From Planctomycetota bacterium (GTDB taxonomy: Bacteria; Planctomycetota; UBA1135; GCA-002686595), in NCBI GenBank assembly GCA_028823345.1, contig JAPKBR010000025.1:1-56551 (forward strand): a DNA stretch of 56,551 bases, written 5' to 3'. Position numbers and translations under genes: made by a program. This document shows, piece after piece, positions 53,751-56,551 of this stretch; within the stretch, counting starts at the first letter, position 1; the number at the start of each line of letters is the position of its first letter. Under the pieces are notes generated by a model. That model worked only from the letters and a program-made list of their open reading frames with translations. It searched no databases and had not been told where the DNA came from.

Positions 53751-56551
53751 ATGGATATGCCCAACACAATACACAACACTCCTGAACAACCAGGGGGCGC
53801 CGAAATCGAGAAGTTCATCAGCCTCTGGTGGGAGCGCATAGGGGATGAGTCCGCCGACCCCGAAGAGGAGGCAGAGAAAATAGTTGCCATGGTGCCCGCA
53901 CTCCTCAAGCCCATCTTGAGGACTGAGTTCTCCGAACTCATGCAGTTTGCCCAGGCCATGGTCCACCGGGGGCAATTGCGCGAAGGAGCCCAGGTGGGTG
54001 ATTACACCCTGATCGGCGTGATCGGTTCTGGGGCCACGGGGACTGTCTGGGAAGCAATCGCGCATGATGGCTCCTCGGTGGCCCTGAAGTTCTTGCACCC
54101 CTCGTACATCGCCTCCCCTGAAGGCGCCCGACGGGTCATGAACGAAGCCAGGTACGCTTCCCAGGTGGAACACCCGGGCCTTGTGCCGATACTTGACCAA
54201 GTGCACCAGGAAAATATCTGCGCGCTGGCTTCACCCCTAATTGGCAGCGGAACCACCCTCGCCCAGTCCCTCAGCAAAGCCCGCGAAGGCGCAAGCGAGT
54301 ACTCCTCGAGCACGACCATCCTCTCGCTGCTGCGAGCCATCGAGGGTACGGCCGCGTTGCACGAGGCGGGTATTTCCCACCTAGACATCAAGCCTGGCAA
54401 CTTAGTCTTGGGGGCAGACGGGCACTATGTGTTGGCGGACATGGGCCTGGCGCGGCTCCAGGGCGAGGCGTCCATAACCCGCTCCGCACAACTCTTGGGA
54501 ACCCCCTCCTACATGAGTCCCGAACTGGCGCGCGGCGACCGCAAGGATGCGGATGCTCGTTCTGATGTGTGGGCTTGGGGAGTCACCCTCTTTGAAGCGA
54601 CTTCCCTCGACCGCCCCTTCGGTAGCGGGGGCATGCATGAAATCCTGCGCCAAGTACAGCAACGCACCCCAGCAAGGCTGCAAGATCAGGCCCGCGAACT
54701 CTCGCGGGACAAAATCCGGGGCCTACGTTCCATCGTCCACCGTTGCTTGGAAAAAGACCCTGACCGGCGCTACCTCAATGGTGGTGAGTTAGCTGAAGAC
54801 ATGCGGAATCTACTCGCGAATCAGGGGGTAAAGGGCATCACCGAAGTTCGGCGCTGGACGCTCCTTTTTCAACGTAATCGCAAGCCTACTCTTTGGGCCA
54901 CGGCGGCCATCGTGGTCACCCTCGTCAGCCTACTCGGCGCGAACCACTTTAGGTCTGTGAGCCAGCTCACACGCGAACTGACCATGAGTCTGCAGGAGTC
55001 CGTGGCCATGCTAGGAGAGGACCTCGAGCATAATGGTGACAAGTTCGAGTCACTGATCGAGCACATGCAAACCCTCGCCACTGACTCGCGCCTGGGAGAG
55101 CCCGTTATGCGTGCACGGCTGCTTGCCACCTTGGCTACTGCCATCACCGAGCACCCCAAAACGGTCATTAAGCACTGGTCCATGGTCGATAGACTGAGCA
55201 AGCAAGCCCTGGAAATCCTGCCCAAGGGTGAGCGCCTCGTGCGTGCTGACCTACACTTGCACCGTGCGCACCTGCGCTCAAAGTTAGGTAACGCCCTGAG
55301 CAGCAAGGACGATTACTTGCAGGCTGCCCTACACCTGAGAGATGCCCCGGACCCGATCCTGCAAGCCAAGCGAGCTTGGGCCATCGCTTTCTACCAGCGG
55401 GTGCATTACATGTTCGGGGCAGAGGGAGAGATGAACCCGACGATCGCAGACATTGATGCGCTTCACCCGCTCGATGAAACGATCGCCATACTCAAGCGCG
55501 AGGGCTTACTTGCCTGGGCCCTACGATGTGAGCATGCCCAGGTTCTACTCGCAACCAGTAAGGCCAACCCGGCACCCGGTGATGCTGTGGAGGCTCAACG
55601 AATTTCCGATGAGCTTGCCAAGTTACTGACCCCTTACCATAGCTGGGCGCGGCAAGCGCTCAACACGGTTGGGGACATTTGGTATCAAGTTGCCGAGCTC
55701 TACCCTCAGACCGTTCACATCTCTGAACTTGGCGCGGATGGAGTTCGCCATTCTGAAGTCATGAGGTTGACCCTTGCCGACCGTGCGGCGTATTACGAGC
55801 AAGCACTCACCGCATACAAGCAGTTACTTGTTCAATGCGAAGGGCGGTACGGATCCGAGCACATCTTCAGCGCGACAGCCAGCATCAAGGTGGGCCGAAC
55901 AATCATGTTACTTAAAGATCCCCACGGGGCGTTCCCTTTCTATGAACGGGGGGTTCGCATTACATCCGATCTCGTCGGGCCCAAGACTGAATTGCTCCTG
56001 GATCTGAAGACCGGATACGGCGTCTGCTTAATGGATATGAATGAATGGGAGGCTGCGGCCAAACACTATGAGCAGCACTGGCCGGATTGTGCCAATCATG
56101 AACAACTGGGTCCGGGGCACCCGGTAACGATTGTCGCCCATCGGGGCTATCACCACGCCCTGACCTCCCTTGGTCGGCCGGACCTCATTCGTGCGGACTC
56201 AACGATTCAGTGGGCCGGCGCCAGTGAGGCCTTCGTTCCTGCGCGCAGTACAATTGCTAATGATCTGTTCACGGCTACCGGCACCGAGTACATCTTTGGC
56301 CCCGATGCTGAGGTCGTGCATAACATCGAGGGGCGGTTTGCACAGCTCAAGAAATCGTGGATTGACAATCCTGGTAAGGAGTCATCCTCTAAGGATTGGC
56401 TCAATCGTCAACTCCCAACCGTAACGAGGAGCTTGAAGCTCATGCGCGCGATTCTGGATCCCGACGAGCTCGTTTTGGAACTCGAAGGTGCGCCCATCGA
56501 GTACCTCGGCCGAATCAAATTCCTGGCCGGGGACCGGAAAGGCTTGCTGGA
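53751..56551 (+). CDS. Membrane Ser/Thr protein kinase with large C-terminal repeat domain (3' end beyond window)
   Basis: At least 933 codons, open to the window end. The start is the ATG at 53751. Residues about 84-340 form a Hanks-type kinase: IGSGATGTVW (glycine loop), Lys113 in VALKF, HLDIKPGN (Asp212), ADMGLAR (Asp230) and PSYMSPELA. HRD is HLD and DFG is DMG; the catalytic Asp, Asn and Lys are kept, so activity is likely. A membrane helix lies at about 380-400 (LWATAAIVVTLVSLLG), followed by a long helical TPR-like region (AAYYEQALTAYKQLL, EAAAKHYEQHW) that would face outside. It probably partners the adjacent sigma factor and could phosphorylate threonines read by FHA proteins. Confidence 0.9.
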   Translation, partial: MDMPNTIHNTPEQPGGAEIEKFISLWWERIGDESADPEEEAEKIVAMVPALLKPILRTEFSELMQFAQAMVHRGQLREGAQVGDYTLIGVIGSGATGTVWEAIAHDGSSVALKFLHPSYIASPEGARRVMNEARYASQVEHPGLVPILDQVHQENICALASPLIGSGTTLAQSLSKAREGASEYSSSTTILSLLRAIEGTAALHEAGISHLDIKPGNLVLGADGHYVLADMGLARLQGEASITRSAQLLGTPSYMSPELARGDRKDADARSDVWAWGVTLFEATSLDRPFGSGGMHEILRQVQQRTPARLQDQARELSRDKIRGLRSIVHRCLEKDPDRRYLNGGELAEDMRNLLANQGVKGITEVRRWTLLFQRNRKPTLWATAAIVVTLVSLLGANHFRSVSQLTRELTMSLQESVAMLGEDLEHNGDKFESLIEHMQTLATDSRLGEPVMRARLLATLATAITEHPKTVIKHWSMVDRLSKQALEILPKGERLVRADLHLHRAHLRSKLGNALSSKDDYLQAALHLRDAPDPILQAKRAWAIAFYQRVHYMFGAEGEMNPTIADIDALHPLDETIAILKREGLLAWALRCEHAQVLLATSKANPAPGDAVEAQRISDELAKLLTPYHSWARQALNTVGDIWYQVAELYPQTVHISELGADGVRHSEVMRLTLADRAAYYEQALTAYKQLLVQCEGRYGSEHIFSATASIKVGRTIMLLKDPHGAFPFYERGVRITSDLVGPKTELLLDLKTGYGVCLMDMNEWEAAAKHYEQHWPDCANHEQLGPGHPVTIVAHRGYHHALTSLGRPDLIRADSTIQWAGASEAFVPARSTIANDLFTATGTEYIFGPDAEVVHNIEGRFAQLKKSWIDNPGKESSSKDWLNRQLPTVTRSLKLMRAILDPDELVLELEGAPIEYLGRIKFLAGDRKGLL

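Noticed and set aside
1-56551. Search for tRNA, rRNA, integrase, transposase and attachment sites
   Set aside because: None was recognised by reading; short or diverged examples could be missed without a covariance-model search.

Overview
The window looks like a chromosomal segment of a member of the Planctomycetota or a close relative. This is inferred from gene content: a cytochrome-type DUF1587/1592/1588/1585 protein paired with a Tat-exported DUF1552 protein, five members of the sulfatase superfamily, an ECF-like sigma factor next to a large Ser/Thr kinase, many FHA domains, and weak or absent Shine-Dalgarno sequences. No rRNA, tRNA, CRISPR array, transposase or phage gene was seen.

Layout. 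(1) 1-3.7 kb: a tandem array of secreted beta-helix proteins on the minus strand, with one copy cut by the window edge, one complete and one reduced to a C-terminal stub; copies share signal sequences and 3' flanks. (2) 3.8-15 kb: a membrane-anchored Thr-type sulfatase-fold enzyme with TPRs, the DUF1592/DUF1552 pair, a formylglycine-type sulfatase, an acetylxylan-esterase-like hydrolase and a membrane-anchored protein of unknown function. (3) 15-28.8 kb: two divergent operons encoding what looks like a complete electron-transfer route. The minus operon encodes an FHA-flavin reductase-[2Fe-2S] fusion, a double-FHA membrane anchor, a diheme-type membrane cytochrome b, a double cyclic-nucleotide-binding-like protein fused to a four-cluster ferredoxin, and an FHA protein fused through a membrane helix to a 15-heme domain. 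The plus operon encodes a 17-heme cytochrome, a 5-heme c554-like cytochrome and a probable outer-membrane barrel. (4) 28.8-32.8 kb: decayed gene fragments around a sulfatase, a TauE/SafE-type exporter and a second acetylxylan esterase. (5) 32.8-37.5 kb: class I fructose-bisphosphate aldolase, a DUF455 ferritin-like protein overlapping an ATP-grasp protein, DUF2237, and an M29-like peptidase. (6) 37.7-41.4 kb: a sugar-catabolic operon (SDR, TIM-barrel isomerase, Gfo/Idh/MocA oxidoreductase, psicose-3-epimerase-like enzyme). (7) 41.7-50.5 kb: a secreted repeat protein, a lipoprotein Thr-type sulfatase homologue, a glycosidase-like protein, exported MsrB, a CSPSR sulfatase and a cysteine hydrolase. 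(8) 50.5 kb to the end: a PAS-GAF histidine kinase, a stand-alone receiver, an ECF-like sigma factor and a large kinase that runs off the window.

How the parts may work together. The sulfatases, esterases, glycosidase-like enzyme and sugar operon fit a heterotroph degrading sulfated and acetylated polysaccharides, with sugars finally entering glycolysis. The region that stands out is 15018-28754. It holds 37 CxxCH motifs in three proteins, together with flavin, Fe-S and heme-b carriers and a probable barrel, which could connect cytoplasmic NAD(P)H and ferredoxin pools through the inner membrane to the periplasm and possibly the cell surface. Most cytoplasmic parts carry signalling-type domains (four FHA, two cyclic-nucleotide-binding-like, one MshEN-like), which suggests assembly or activity controlled by phosphorylation or nucleotide signals. 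I do not recognise this combination as a named pathway. Its function and direction of electron flow are inferred from domains and gene order only.
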